From Leifsonia sp. ALI-44-B (GTDB lineage Bacteria > Actinomycetota > Actinomycetes > Actinomycetales > Microbacteriaceae), in contig NZ_MTQL01000007.1 in the NCBI RefSeq assembly GCF_001984125.1, positions 1,240,001-1,304,000 of the forward strand: DNA of 64,000 bases, in the 5' to 3' direction. The notes under the pieces are model-generated. The model saw nothing but the letters and a program-made list of their open reading frames with translations, searched no databases and was not told the origin of the DNA. A program made the position numbers and the translations under genes. Positions 1 through 8,028 of this stretch are shown piece by piece. Numbering within the stretch: the stretch's first letter is position 1; every line of letters starts with the position of its first letter.

Positions 1-203
1 CCGTTCGATGGAAACCGTAATGGGTTCGTGTTCCATGTCTCCAGCATGACGGATCTCTGTTTTGGCGCGGTAACGGACGCGTCCCGAGAGCCGACTAGTC
101 GAGCCCGCCTCAACTCACAAGGGGCTGCCCATGAAAAATGCTCGGCGTAGCGTGGGGTGCACCCCTTCCCATCCGCCCCGCACCACCGAAGCTAAAGGAT
201 GCC
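1..203. other. window start, no gene supported
   Basis: I see no convincing gene here. Short open frames exist but lack family resemblance and a good ribosome binding site. The leader of the DUF2945 gene lies at the right-hand end, with AAAGGA at 194-199. Confidence 0.5.
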
Positions 204-428
204 ATGAGCATCGAGATCGGCGACCGCGTGAGCTGGTCGACGCCGCAAGGTCGCACGCAGGGCGTCGTGCGCGAGAAGAAGGAGAAGGACTTCACCTTCG
301 ACGGCCAGAAGTTCACCGCGACGAGCGATGAACCGGCCTACATCGTCGAATCGGAGAAGTCGGGAAAGAAAGCGGCCCACAAGGGTTCCGCCCTACGCAC
401 GTTGAAGAAACCGGAGAAAAGTTCATGA
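204..428 (+). CDS. DUF2945 (HVA1/TUDOR-like) small protein
   Basis: This 74-residue protein matches the DUF2945 'hypervirulence associated, TUDOR domain' family. Visible hallmarks are the opening IGDRVSWSTPQG, then a beta-rich Lys-containing middle, and the near-C-terminal YIVESEKSGKKAAHK. Its function is unknown; the family is usually described as a small SH3-like barrel. I chose the ATG at 204 because AAAGGA lies just upstream and the family normally begins at this point; an in-frame ATG at 138 would add 22 residues of atypical sequence. The stop overlaps the start of the next gene (ATGA), so the two are probably co-translated. No catalytic motif is visible. Confidence 0.88.
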   Translation: MSIEIGDRVSWSTPQGRTQGVVREKKEKDFTFDGQKFTATSDEPAYIVESEKSGKKAAHKGSALRTLKKPEKSS

Positions 429-1420
429 GCCGTGGAGTCGCAGTCGTCACCGGAGGGTCCGCCGGACTCGGTCGCGCCATCGTGCGCGAGTTGGCCGCCC
501 GTGACTGGGATGTCGCCATCCTCGCGCGTGGCCAGGAAGGTCTCGACGGTGCCGTCGCCGACGTGGAAGCGCTCGGTCGCCGCGGCCTAGGAGTCCCGAC
601 GGATGTTGCCGACCGTGAGGCCGTCGAGGCAGCGGCCGACCGCGTCGAAGCCGAACTCGGCCCCATCGACCTCTGGGTCAACGACGCTATGGTCGGCGTC
701 TTCGGCGAGTTCGTCAGCACCGACCCCGAGGACTTCGAGCGCGCCTTCGCCGTCAACTTCTTCGGCTTCGTGAACGGAACGCGAGCCGCTCTCGCCCGGA
801 TGACTCCGAGGAACGCCGGCCACATCATCCAGATCGGTTCGGCGCTCGCGCACCGCGGCATCCCGCTGCAGGCGTCCTACTGTGCTGCCAAGCACGGCAT
901 CCAGGGCTTCACCGAGTCGGTCACGGCCGAGCTCACGCACAACAAGTCGAACATCTCCATCTCGACCGTGGACATGCCCGCCATGAACACCATGCAGTTC
1001 AGCTGGGTCAAGTCGCAGCTGCCCGACCACCCGCAGCCCGTGCCGCCGATCTCGCAGCCCGAGGTGTGCGCCCGCGTCGTCGCTGACGTGGCCGAGAAGC
1101 CGCGCAAGCGCACCTGGGTCGGCGAGGCCACTGTCGGGACCGTGCTCGGCAACCGTTTCGCGGCGGGTTTCATGGACCGCTACCTGGCGAACTCCGCCTA
1201 CAGCGGCCAGCAGGCGCCCGAGAAGAAGAACCCCATGCTGCCGACCAACCTCTACGAGCCCACGCCCGGCGACCACGGTGCGCACGGCATTTTCGACGAC
1301 AAGGCGCACGGCGAGACCGTTCAGACGTGGGCGATCCGCCACCGTCCGCTCGTCTACTCCGTCGCGGCCGGCGCGGCTGCGGTGCTCGCGGCGACGGCGG
1401 CGAAGGTGTTGCGCAAGTAG
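425..1420 (+). CDS. short-chain dehydrogenase/reductase (SDR)
   Basis: A 331-residue SDR oxidoreductase, probably NAD(P)-dependent. The nucleotide-binding TGGSAGLG motif is at residues 9-16 and the catalytic YxxxK is Y152-K156 (YCAAK), with a serine-containing IQIGSA strand before it. The substrate cannot be read from the sequence. After the Rossmann domain (to about residue 250) there is an extension that ends in a hydrophobic segment (LVYSVAAGAAAVLAATAAKVL), suggesting a C-terminal membrane tail. This long form resembles actinobacterial 'SDR with C-terminal tail' proteins rather than classical 250-residue SDRs. The start overlaps the DUF2945 stop by four bases, so the pair forms an operon. 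Confidence 0.9.
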   Translation: MSRGVAVVTGGSAGLGRAIVRELAARDWDVAILARGQEGLDGAVADVEALGRRGLGVPTDVADREAVEAAADRVEAELGPIDLWVNDAMVGVFGEFVSTDPEDFERAFAVNFFGFVNGTRAALARMTPRNAGHIIQIGSALAHRGIPLQASYCAAKHGIQGFTESVTAELTHNKSNISISTVDMPAMNTMQFSWVKSQLPDHPQPVPPISQPEVCARVVADVAEKPRKRTWVGEATVGTVLGNRFAAGFMDRYLANSAYSGQQAPEKKNPMLPTNLYEPTPGDHGAHGIFDDKAHGETVQTWAIRHRPLVYSVAAGAAAVLAATAAKVLRK

Positions 1421-1526
1421 CAATCCGCCATCCCGCGGTTCCGAAACCCCGCGACCCCGTGATGCTGAGCGCCTGCGCCAGCCTCGCCAGAGGTCAGCGG
1501 GGTTTCGGCATCATGCGGTGTGGCGA

Positions 1527-2027
1527 TCAGGCCGCGGGCCGGAGCGGTTTCGCCATGCACAGGCTCGAGGCCGCTCCCACATAGGGACCGTATTGCGGGA
1601 TCTCGACGTAGCCGCAGCGCGTGTAGAGCGCCTGGGCGGCGTTATGGAGCGTCCCCGTCTCGAGCACGACTCGCGTGAACCCGGATGCCGCGGCGTCGGC
1701 TTCGAGGCGGTCCATCAGTGTCGTTGCAATGCCCTGCCCGCGGCCGTCGGGGTGCACGAACATGCGCTTCACCTCGGCTTCGACCTCGCCCGGAGTGCCG
1801 GTGCCCGAGGTCGTGTCTGTCAACGGAACCAGTGCCACCATGCCGAGCGCGCGCCCACTGTCGTCGCGGGCAACGTAGACGACGATGCCCGGCACCTCGA
1901 GTTCCTCGACGTCGAGGAGGAAGTTCTCCTCGGGCGGGTACAGGCTGTGCGCATAGGCCGCGCCCGCCTCCATGAGCTCGACGAGCTCGGGCTGGCGGGC
2001 AGGTTCGGGGGTGATCGTGATGCTCAT
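1527..2027 (-). CDS. GNAT-family N-acetyltransferase
   Basis: A 166-residue acetyltransferase of the GNAT fold. The acetyl-CoA binding motif is clear: VKRMFVHPDGRGQGIATTLMDRLE, with the R/Q-x-x-G-x-G/A element in GRGQGIA, followed by ARG-free strands and the C-terminal ALYTRCGYVEIPQYG typical of small-molecule acetyltransferases. The acceptor is unknown. I placed the start at the ATG beginning MSITITPEP because it precedes the fold directly; in-frame ATGs 4 and 33 codons upstream are possible. It runs opposite to the flanking genes and is divergent from the DEAD-box helicase promoter. Confidence 0.85.
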   Translation of the reverse strand: MSITITPEPARQPELVELMEAGAAYAHSLYPPEENFLLDVEELEVPGIVVYVARDDSGRALGMVALVPLTDTTSGTGTPGEVEAEVKRMFVHPDGRGQGIATTLMDRLEADAAASGFTRVVLETGTLHNAAQALYTRCGYVEIPQYGPYVGAASSLCMAKPLRPAA

Positions 2028-2076
2028 GGTGACCAGCATGGCGCAGACATGTTTCGCGGCGGTTTCGATCGGGGTG

Positions 2077-2105
2077 ATGACATCCGAGCCCCTCTCGTGT
2101 AATGT
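2077..2105 (+). promoter_or_regulatory. sigma70-type promoter for the DEAD-box helicase
   Basis: ATGACA at 2077-2082 (5 of 6 against TTGACA), a 17-base spacer and TAATGT at 2100-2105. Transcription would begin near 2112, leaving a leader of about 208 bases before the helicase start at 2320. The promoter overlaps the 5' end of the divergent acetyltransferase gene. Confidence 0.5.
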
Positions 2106-2194
2106 ATGTAGGTCGGCTCTAGACACCGCGGTTGTGACGCGGAGAGGGTTTGTAAGTCTGGTGGGCCGGTTTCACTGCGAGAACGCAGATGAAT

Positions 2195-2209
2195 TTCACA
2201 CGATGTGAA
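2195..2209. promoter_or_regulatory. perfect inverted repeat in helicase leader
   Basis: TTCACA-CGA-TGTGAA, a perfect 6-3-6 palindrome inside the predicted leader of the DEAD-box helicase. It could be an operator or a small RNA hairpin. Nothing else in the 2028-2319 intergenic region looks coding. Confidence 0.35.
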
Positions 2210-2319
2210 CGGTCCCCGGCCACTGATCGCCCGGGTATGAGAGAGATTGCCGCGCTTCACGTATGCGGCTCTTCTTGCTTGCTGTTTTCACGCAAAAAGA
2301 GATAACCCGGAAAAGTATC

Positions 2320-4632
2320 ATGCCTAAAAAGAAGCCTGTCGGCGGACGACCCGCCAAGAACTACGACCCCAACTACGCCGCAAAGCGCCCCGCCGGAAAG
2401 CCGGGCAGCCGCAGCGAAGGCCACCGCGGATTCCGCGCAGCCGACCCCAACGCCCCGAAGAAGGCTCGCTGGAACGCCGACGAGCGTGCCGCAAAGCACG
2501 CTGGGCGCTACTCCGATGAGCCCCGCGCCAAGCGTTCCGACGACGACCGCGCCCCGCGCTCGTTCGACCGTGCGCCCCGCCGCGACAACGACGCCCCGCG
2601 CTCGTTCAACCGTGACGACCGCGCTCCTCGCCGTGACAACGACGCTCCGCGCCGCTTCGATCGGGATGACCGCGCCCCGCGCTCCTTCAACCGTGACGAC
2701 CGCGCGCCTCGCTCGTTCAACCGCGATGACCGCGCCCCTCGTCGTGACAACGACGCGCCCCGCCGTTTCGACCGCGATGACCGTGCGCCCCGTTCGTTCA
2801 ACCGTGACGACCGCGCTCCTCGCCGTGACAACGACGGCCCGCGTTCGTTCAACCGTGACGATCGTGCGCCCCGCTCGTTCAACCGCGACGACCGCGCGCC
2901 TCGCACCTTCAACCGTGATGACCGCGCGCCCCGTCGCGACAACGACGCGCCTCGCCGTTTCGACCGCGATGACCGCGCTCCGCGTTCGTTCAACCGTGAC
3001 GACCGTGCCCCTCGCCGTGACAACGACGCTCCGCGTTCGTTCAACCGTGACGACCGCGCCCCTCGCCGCGACAACGACGCTCCCCGTTCGTTCAACCGCG
3101 ATGACCGTGCGCCTCGCTCGTTCAACCGCGACGACCGCGCGCCCCGTCGCGACAACGACGCTCCCCGCTCCTTCAACCGTGACGACCGCGCACCTCGCCG
3201 CGACAACGACGCCCCGCGCCGTTTCGACCGCGATTCCAAGCCGGCGTTCCGCGACGACAAGCCCGCGTTCCGCGACGCTAAGCCGCCCCGCACCTTCACG
3301 CGCGACGGCCGCCCCGAGAACGAGGGCCGCGCGAGCGACTTCTACCCGAAGCGTGACGCCGCGAACCGCCCCGGTTTCTCCGGTGACGAAGACGTCGTGC
3401 TCGAGCGCCTCGAGGCTCAGGCCACGACGGCGACCGACGTCGAGGGTGTGACCTTCCAAGACCTCGGTCTCGGCGGCAACATCTCCGGCGCCCTCGCCGA
3501 GCTGGGCGCCGCGAGCCCGTTCCCCATCCAGGCCGCCACGATCCCCGACGTGCTCGCGGGTCGCGACGTGCTCGGCCGCGGCCGCACCGGCTCCGGCAAG
3601 ACCATCGCCTTCGGTGCTCCGTTGGTCGAGAAGCTCATGGAGAACGGTGGCGGCAAGCGACGCGAAATGGGCCGCAAGCCCCGCGCGCTCATCCTGGCCC
3701 CCACGCGTGAGCTGGCGCTGCAGATCGACCGCACCGTGCAGCCCATCGCCCGCAGCGTCGGCCTGTTCACCACGCAGATCTACGGCGGCGTGCCCCAGGG
3801 TCGCCAGGTGGGCGCCCTGCAGCGCGGCGTCGACATCATCATCGGAACGCCCGGCCGCATCGAAGACCTCATCGAGCAGGGTCGTCTCGACCTCTCCGAG
3901 GTTTCCATCGTCGTGCTCGACGAGGCCGACCACATGTGCGACCTCGGGTTCCTCGAGCCCGTGCAGCGCATCATCCGCGAGACCGCTTCGGGCAACCAGA
4001 AGCTGCTCTTCTCGGCCACGCTCGACAAGGGTGTTGCAGCCCTCGTCAACGAGTTCCTCGAGAACCCGGCCGTGCACGAGGTCGCCGGTGAAGACCAGGC
4101 CTCCTCGACCATCGACCACCGCGTCCTCGTGGTCGAGCACCGCGACAAGGATCAGCTCATCGAGCAGCTGGCCGACCGCGAGGAGAAGACCCTCATCTTC
4201 GCCCGCACCCGCGCCTACGCCGAGCGTCTGACCGACCAGCTCGAGGATGCCGGCATCCCCGCCGTCGCCCTGCACGGTGACCTGAACCAGGCCCGCCGCA
4301 CGCGCAACCTCGAAAAGGTGACCAGCGGTCGCGTCAAGGTTCTCGTGGCCACGGATGTCGCAGCCCGCGGCATTCACGTCGACGACATCACGCTCGTGGT
4401 GCAGGCCGACGCGCCCGACGAGTACAAGACCTACCTGCACCGCTCGGGTCGCACCGGCCGCGCCGGCAAGGAGGGCGTCGTCGTCACCCTGATCCCGCGC
4501 AGTCGTCAGCGTCGCATGACCGAGCTTCTCGGCCGCGCCGAGATCGAGGCCGATTTCGTCGAAGCCCGCCCGGGCGACGACATCATCGAAGGTCTCGCCG
4601 GTCGCATGACCCTCGCGGACATCACGGCGTAA
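2320..4632 (+). CDS. DEAD-box ATP-dependent RNA helicase with repetitive N-terminus
   Basis: A 770-residue DEAD-box RNA helicase. Residues from about 75 to 305 are a low-complexity block built from two modules, [10 protein letters not shown] and [17 protein letters not shown], giving a strongly charged, presumably disordered arm. The helicase core follows: Q motif with FPIQ, motif I GRTGSGKT, Ia [15 protein letters not shown], and motif [12 protein letters not shown]. Such proteins unwind RNA in ribosome assembly or mRNA turnover. The ATG at 2320 (MPKKKPVGG) was chosen over one 19 codons upstream because the upstream peptide is hydrophobic and atypical, and AAAAG precedes 2320. A long leader and a strong terminator flank the gene, so it is probably monocistronic. 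Confidence 0.93.
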   Translation: MPKKKPVGGRPAKNYDPNYAAKRPAGKPGSRSEGHRGFRAADPNAPKKARWNADERAAKHAGRYSDEPRAKRSDDDRAPRSFDRAPRRDNDAPRSFNRDDRAPRRDNDAPRRFDRDDRAPRSFNRDDRAPRSFNRDDRAPRRDNDAPRRFDRDDRAPRSFNRDDRAPRRDNDGPRSFNRDDRAPRSFNRDDRAPRTFNRDDRAPRRDNDAPRRFDRDDRAPRSFNRDDRAPRRDNDAPRSFNRDDRAPRRDNDAPRSFNRDDRAPRSFNRDDRAPRRDNDAPRSFNRDDRAPRRDNDAPRRFDRDSKPAFRDDKPAFRDAKPPRTFTRDGRPENEGRASDFYPKRDAANRPGFSGDEDVVLERLEAQATTATDVEGVTFQDLGLGGNISGALAELGAASPFPIQAATIPDVLAGRDVLGRGRTGSGKTIAFGAPLVEKLMENGGGKRREMGRKPRALILAPTRELALQIDRTVQPIARSVGLFTTQIYGGVPQGRQVGALQRGVDIIIGTPGRIEDLIEQGRLDLSEVSIVVLDEADHMCDLGFLEPVQRIIRETASGNQKLLFSATLDKGVAALVNEFLENPAVHEVAGEDQASSTIDHRVLVVEHRDKDQLIEQLADREEKTLIFARTRAYAERLTDQLEDAGIPAVALHGDLNQARRTRNLEKVTSGRVKVLVATDVAARGIHVDDITLVVQADAPDEYKTYLHRSGRTGRAGKEGVVVTLIPRSRQRRMTELLGRAEIEADFVEARPGDDIIEGLAGRMTLADITA
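2539..3235 (+). repeat. in-frame modular repeats in helicase gene
   Basis: About 700 bases of imperfect in-frame repeats that encode alternating 10- and 17-residue Arg/Asp modules. Synonymous positions vary between units (CGC/CGT, GAC/GAT), so the copies are not freshly duplicated. The block is a likely site of length variation among strains. Confidence 0.85.
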
Positions 4633-4647
4633 CACCCGCGTTTCGCA

Positions 4648-4685
4648 CAAGAACGGGCCGTCCCTCAGGGGGCGGCCCGTTCTTG
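4648..4685 (+). terminator. hairpin terminator after DEAD-box helicase
   Basis: A perfect 13-bp stem (CAAGAACGGGCCG with its complement) around a 12-base loop, 15 bases after the stop. No long T-run follows. It may also serve the convergent radical SAM gene. Confidence 0.8.
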
Positions 4686-4770
4686 CGTTAACGAGGCAGT
4701 AGCTCAGAACTCGTGCGGGCGAGACGTGCGATGCCCATGCCGATGGTGATCCGAGCCCTGTGGCGTGAGT

Positions 4771-5940
4771 TCAGAACAGGGTGGGTGGCGGCTCTTCCGG
4801 GTTGGGTTCGAAGCGCGGCCCGCTGGGCACAGGCGCCCCCACCGTCTTCGCGCCGGGTGTCGTCGTCCCCGCCGACCATGCCATCTTCGACGGGTCGGAG
4901 CCGGCCGGGCGCCGTCGACGTTCACCGTCGCCGCCCGTGTACATGCCGAGCGCGGCCGATCGGATGCCGCCCGTCACGGGGTCTTCTTCGCCGCGCGTGA
5001 GCCCGTGCGTGCGCATGAGCGGACCCATGCGCTCGGACAGCCACCGCCGGTACTCCTTCGGCGCATAGGACGACTCGGCGTACATCGCGGTGTACGAGGC
5101 CACGAGGTGCGGATGGTTGCGCTGCAACCAGTGCATGAACCACCCCTTCACGCCGGGCCGCAGGTGCAGAGCCGTGTAGAGCACCGACGTGGCGCCCGCT
5201 TCGGCGCACATGCGCAGAGCGTTGTCGAGGTGCTCGCGCGTGTCGGTGAGGTGCGGCAGGATCGGCATCAGGAACACGCTGCACGGCAGACCGGCCTCGC
5301 GCGCGGCGGTGACGGTGGCGAGCCGGGCCGTGGCCGACGGGGTGCCCGGCTCGATCGATTGCTGCAGCTCGGGGTCGTAGATGGCGATCGACATCGCGAG
5401 GTCGACCGGGATGGTCTCGGCCGCCTGAGCCAGCAACCCCAGGTCGCGCCGCAGCAGCGTGCCCTTGGTGAGCATCGACAGCGGAGTGCCGCTCGCCGCG
5501 AGAGCCTCGATGATGCCGGGCATGAGCTTGTACTTGCCCTCGGCGCGTTGATAGGGATCGGTGTTGGTGCCGAGAGCCACCGGATGGTGCCCCCAGCTGG
5601 GTTTGGCGAGCTCGGTGCGCAAGACGTCGGCCACGTTGACCTTGACGACGACCTGGTTGTCGAAGTCGGCGCCCGCGTTGAGGTCGAGGTAGGTGTGCGT
5701 GGGGCGCGCGAAGCAATAGACGCACGCGTGCGAGCATCCACGGTAGGGGTTGATGGTCCAGCCGAAAGGAACGCTCGACTGGGAGTGCACCTTGTTGAGC
5801 GCGGACTTGGCGAGCACCTCGTGGAAGGTGACCCCGGCAAACTCGGGGGTCTGCACGGTGCGCACGAGGTTGTTGAGCTTGGCGAGGCCGGGAAGCGCGT
5901 CGGCGTCTTCCGTGGCGATTGCCTGCGCGTTCCATCTCAT
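4771..5940 (-). CDS. Rv2578c-family radical SAM protein
   Basis: A 389-residue radical SAM protein of the type annotated after M. tuberculosis Rv2578c. The cluster-binding CxxxCxxC is in RGCSHACVYCFARP, followed by THTYLDLNAGADF and a TIM-barrel-like pattern (KGTLLRRDL, SIAIYDPELQQ). The family is related to spore photoproduct lyase-like enzymes, but the reaction is not known. The start MRWNAQAI agrees with the usual MRW opening; the only purine-rich element, AGAGGG, abuts the ATG, so initiation is not explained well. The C-terminus is Pro/Gly-rich and probably disordered. The gene ends opposite the helicase terminator. Confidence 0.88.
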   Translation of the reverse strand: MRWNAQAIATEDADALPGLAKLNNLVRTVQTPEFAGVTFHEVLAKSALNKVHSQSSVPFGWTINPYRGCSHACVYCFARPTHTYLDLNAGADFDNQVVVKVNVADVLRTELAKPSWGHHPVALGTNTDPYQRAEGKYKLMPGIIEALAASGTPLSMLTKGTLLRRDLGLLAQAAETIPVDLAMSIAIYDPELQQSIEPGTPSATARLATVTAAREAGLPCSVFLMPILPHLTDTREHLDNALRMCAEAGATSVLYTALHLRPGVKGWFMHWLQRNHPHLVASYTAMYAESSYAPKEYRRWLSERMGPLMRTHGLTRGEEDPVTGGIRSAALGMYTGGDGERRRRPAGSDPSKMAWSAGTTTPGAKTVGAPVPSGPRFEPNPEEPPPTLF

Positions 5941-5986
5941 CCCTCTAGTAGAACATACGTTCGAGAGAATTGCGCGAGGAATCCAA

Positions 5987-6547
5987 CTACAGGCCGAGCA
6001 GTTTGCCCTTCGCGGCGGCGAACTCTTCGGCCGTGAGCGCGCCCTGCTGGTGCAGGGCCGCGAGCTGTTCGAGTTGCTGCATGAGGTCGGCACCGCCTTC
6101 GGCGCCGACGGCGTTGCCCCCGGAGCCAGTCGTCGGCCCGGGGCCACCACCCGCGGCGCCGGTGAAGCCATCCACGCCGGCGTCCCCGCCTGCAGCCCCC
6201 GTGGCCGCGGGGCCGTGCTCAGCCGCCTGCGCTGGCGTCGGCAGCGTGCCAGAGGCGGGCTGGCCGTAACCCTGCGGGCCGTTCTGCTCGCCATAACCCT
6301 GCTCGCCATAGCCCTGCTGGCTGTAACCCGGTTGCGCATAGCCCTGCTGTGCATAGCCCGGTTGTGCATAGCCCTGCTGCCCGCCGCCCTGCGGTACTGG
6401 CTCGGCAGCCGGCGCCTCGTCGTAGCGGTCGCGCTCCTGGAAGCGCCTGATGCCGCCCGACACGGCCGTGGCGGTGCCCGCGATGACGGCGGTCCTCGCG
6501 GCGGCCTGCAGCAGACCCCCGCGTCCGATGCGTCTCAGGAAAGGCAT
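5987..6547 (-). CDS. SHOCT-domain protein with Gln/Gly/Tyr repeats
   Basis: A 186-residue protein with a short hydrophobic N-terminus ([17 protein letters not shown]), a low-complexity middle made of QGYAQPGY-like repeats (about residues 57-95), a Gly/Ala-rich linker, and a C-terminal SHOCT motif ([26 protein letters not shown]). SHOCT modules are short oligomerisation-type helices found at the ends of many bacterial proteins; no enzymatic role is known. It lies 15 bases behind the DUF6325 gene in the same direction, so they form an operon. The pairing recurs in actinobacteria and is often linked to envelope or stress functions, which is inference here. Confidence 0.85.
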   Translation of the reverse strand: MPFLRRIGRGGLLQAAARTAVIAGTATAVSGGIRRFQERDRYDEAPAAEPVPQGGGQQGYAQPGYAQQGYAQPGYSQQGYGEQGYGEQNGPQGYGQPASGTLPTPAQAAEHGPAATGAAGGDAGVDGFTGAAGGGPGPTTGSGGNAVGAEGGADLMQQLEQLAALHQQGALTAEEFAAAKGKLLGL

Positions 6548-6562
6548 GTTCGTCTCGTTTCG

Positions 6563-7045
6563 TCAGAGTCCGGATGCTTCGGCGACGATCTCGTTGACCA
6601 CGGCCGCCGGGATCGTCTCGACGTGCCGGATGGCTCCGCCACCCGCCGAGATGGTCGCCGCCAGTTCCTTGGCCCACAGCATTTCTACGACCAGTATGGC
6701 GGCCGACGAACCCGCCGTCACGAGGGGAGCGAGGTCGGCGACATCCGTTTCGCCGGTGAGGCCGTGGGCGGCTAGGTCGAGAGCGGCCACGATGTCTCGG
6801 AACGCCTCGAAGTCTTCGGGGGCGTTGTGGTGGAATTCATCCCATTCGAGGATCGACACCTCGCCCTCGGCGGATTTGCTCACGAACACGAGGTCGAGCA
6901 GCCGCACCGAGTCGACGTCGGCGAGCTGCGCCACGGCCTGGGCGACGGCGGGGCCTGGCCCCGCGTCGGGGAATGCGAGCACGAGGACCTCGACGGGGCC
7001 GTAGTCGTCTGCGGGCACCGATGCGGCGTCGCTGTGCTCGGTCAT
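6563..7045 (-). CDS. DUF6325-family protein
   Basis: A 160-residue protein matching the DUF6325 group: an N-terminal VEVLVLAFPD strand, VRLLDLVFVSKSAEGEV, and a Gly/Ala-rich C-terminal half (TAGSSAAILVVEMLWAKELAATI) that can form a helical hairpin. The fold resembles the DUF1269 stress-associated family. Function unknown. The start at 7045 has AAGGGGA correctly spaced upstream; an upstream in-frame start would add 38 residues of unrelated sequence. It is the first gene of a two-gene operon with the SHOCT protein. Confidence 0.83.
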   Translation of the reverse strand: MTEHSDAASVPADDYGPVEVLVLAFPDAGPGPAVAQAVAQLADVDSVRLLDLVFVSKSAEGEVSILEWDEFHHNAPEDFEAFRDIVAALDLAAHGLTGETDVADLAPLVTAGSSAAILVVEMLWAKELAATISAGGGAIRHVETIPAAVVNEIVAEASGL

Positions 7046-7194
7046 GGTGTCCCCTTGCTGGCTTCGTCTGTTGTCGTCCGTTGCTGGGGACTGTAGCACC
7101 GCGTCGGCGGCCCCCGCAGACTTTTTTCGGACGCCGAGGCGGTACCGCGTCGGCAGCACTCACGTCACCGCTCGAAGCGTGAGGATGCGTCGCT

Positions 7195-8028
7195 TTAGCG
7201 AGACGTGAGGACGAAGACAGCTGCCGTCGCGAGCAGCAGGATCACGACGAATACGGTGTCCCGCGCGCGCCAGCGAACCGAGTAACGCTCAGTTCTGTGG
7301 CGAGACGCGCCGAACGCTCGAGAATCCATGGCGAAGGACATCCGCTCGGCGTGTCGGATGCCGCCGGCCAGGAGAGGCACGACCATGCCGACGCTGCGCC
7401 CCACCCATCCGACCGGCCCGCGCCGGACCACCGAACCGCGCACGCGGCGGGCGGCCCGCAGCTGCTCGAGGTCGCGCCCGAAACGCGGCACGAACCGATA
7501 GGCCGCCAGGGCCGTGTAACCGAAGCGATAGGGCACGCGCAGATTCTGCACGAGCGAGCGCACGAGGTCGGGCCCGGCCGTCGTGAGCCCCGCGATGAGC
7601 GACAGGGTCAGGATGCTGCACAGTCGCAGCGACGTGGCCAACCCGACGCCCAGCGCGGCCACGGTGTAGCGGTAGTCGCCGAGCTGCAGGATCACGGTGT
7701 CGGCGGACGCACCGAACAGGCCGTCGGGCAGAAGGCTCGAGCGCAGGGCGGCAGCCGGGTCGGTCCACGCGCCGAAGCCCAGTGCGAAAACGAGGATGAG
7801 CGCGGGTAGCGCGACGCCGAGCAGCAGGGCCGTGCGCCGGCCGATGCGGGCGCCCGTCGCGATCACGAGGAGCGCGAGCGCGAGGAAGAGCAGCGGGGTC
7901 AGGATGTCGCGCGTGAACAGGAGCGCCGCCATGGCGGGCAGAACGGCCGCCAGCTTGGAGAGCGGGTTCAAGGCGTACAGATAGTGGCGGGGGCGGGCCG
8001 AGGCGAAGCTGCGGTAGGGGTCTGTCAC
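7195..8028 (-). CDS. ecfT: ECF transporter T component
   Basis: A 277-residue integral membrane protein of the EcfT/CbiQ family, the scaffold that joins the substrate-binding S subunit to the ATPases. About five hydrophobic segments are visible (PLLFLALALLVIATG, ALLLGVALPALILVFALG, LCSILTLSLIAGLTT and a C-terminal VFVVILLLATAAVFVLT). The two cytoplasmic Ala-Arg-Gly type coupling motifs appear as AARRVRG and DSRAFGASRHR. The GTG start at 8028 overlaps the ATPase stop (GTGA), so it is the last gene of the S-AA-T operon. Confidence 0.9.
   Translation of the reverse strand: MTDPYRSFASARPRHYLYALNPLSKLAAVLPAMAALLFTRDILTPLLFLALALLVIATGARIGRRTALLLGVALPALILVFALGFGAWTDPAAALRSSLLPDGLFGASADTVILQLGDYRYTVAALGVGLATSLRLCSILTLSLIAGLTTAGPDLVRSLVQNLRVPYRFGYTALAAYRFVPRFGRDLEQLRAARRVRGSVVRRGPVGWVGRSVGMVVPLLAGGIRHAERMSFAMDSRAFGASRHRTERYSVRWRARDTVFVVILLLATAAVFVLTSR

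Noticed and set aside
131-331. Small open frame before and overlapping the DUF2945 gene
   Set aside because: It overlaps DUF2945 in another frame and its translation is Arg-rich shadow text.
1278-2102. Plus-strand open frame across the SDR end and the acetyltransferase
   Set aside because: The minus-strand frame encodes a clear GNAT protein; this one has no family match and spans the intergenic gap.
2257-4650. Long open frame antisense to the DEAD-box helicase (797 residues)
   Set aside because: It is a shadow of the GC-rich helicase gene: low-complexity Val/Ala/Arg text without domains, while the plus strand has all helicase motifs. Similar antisense frames at 17136-19850, 35493-38120, 41597-44647 and 55454-57583 were rejected for the same reason.
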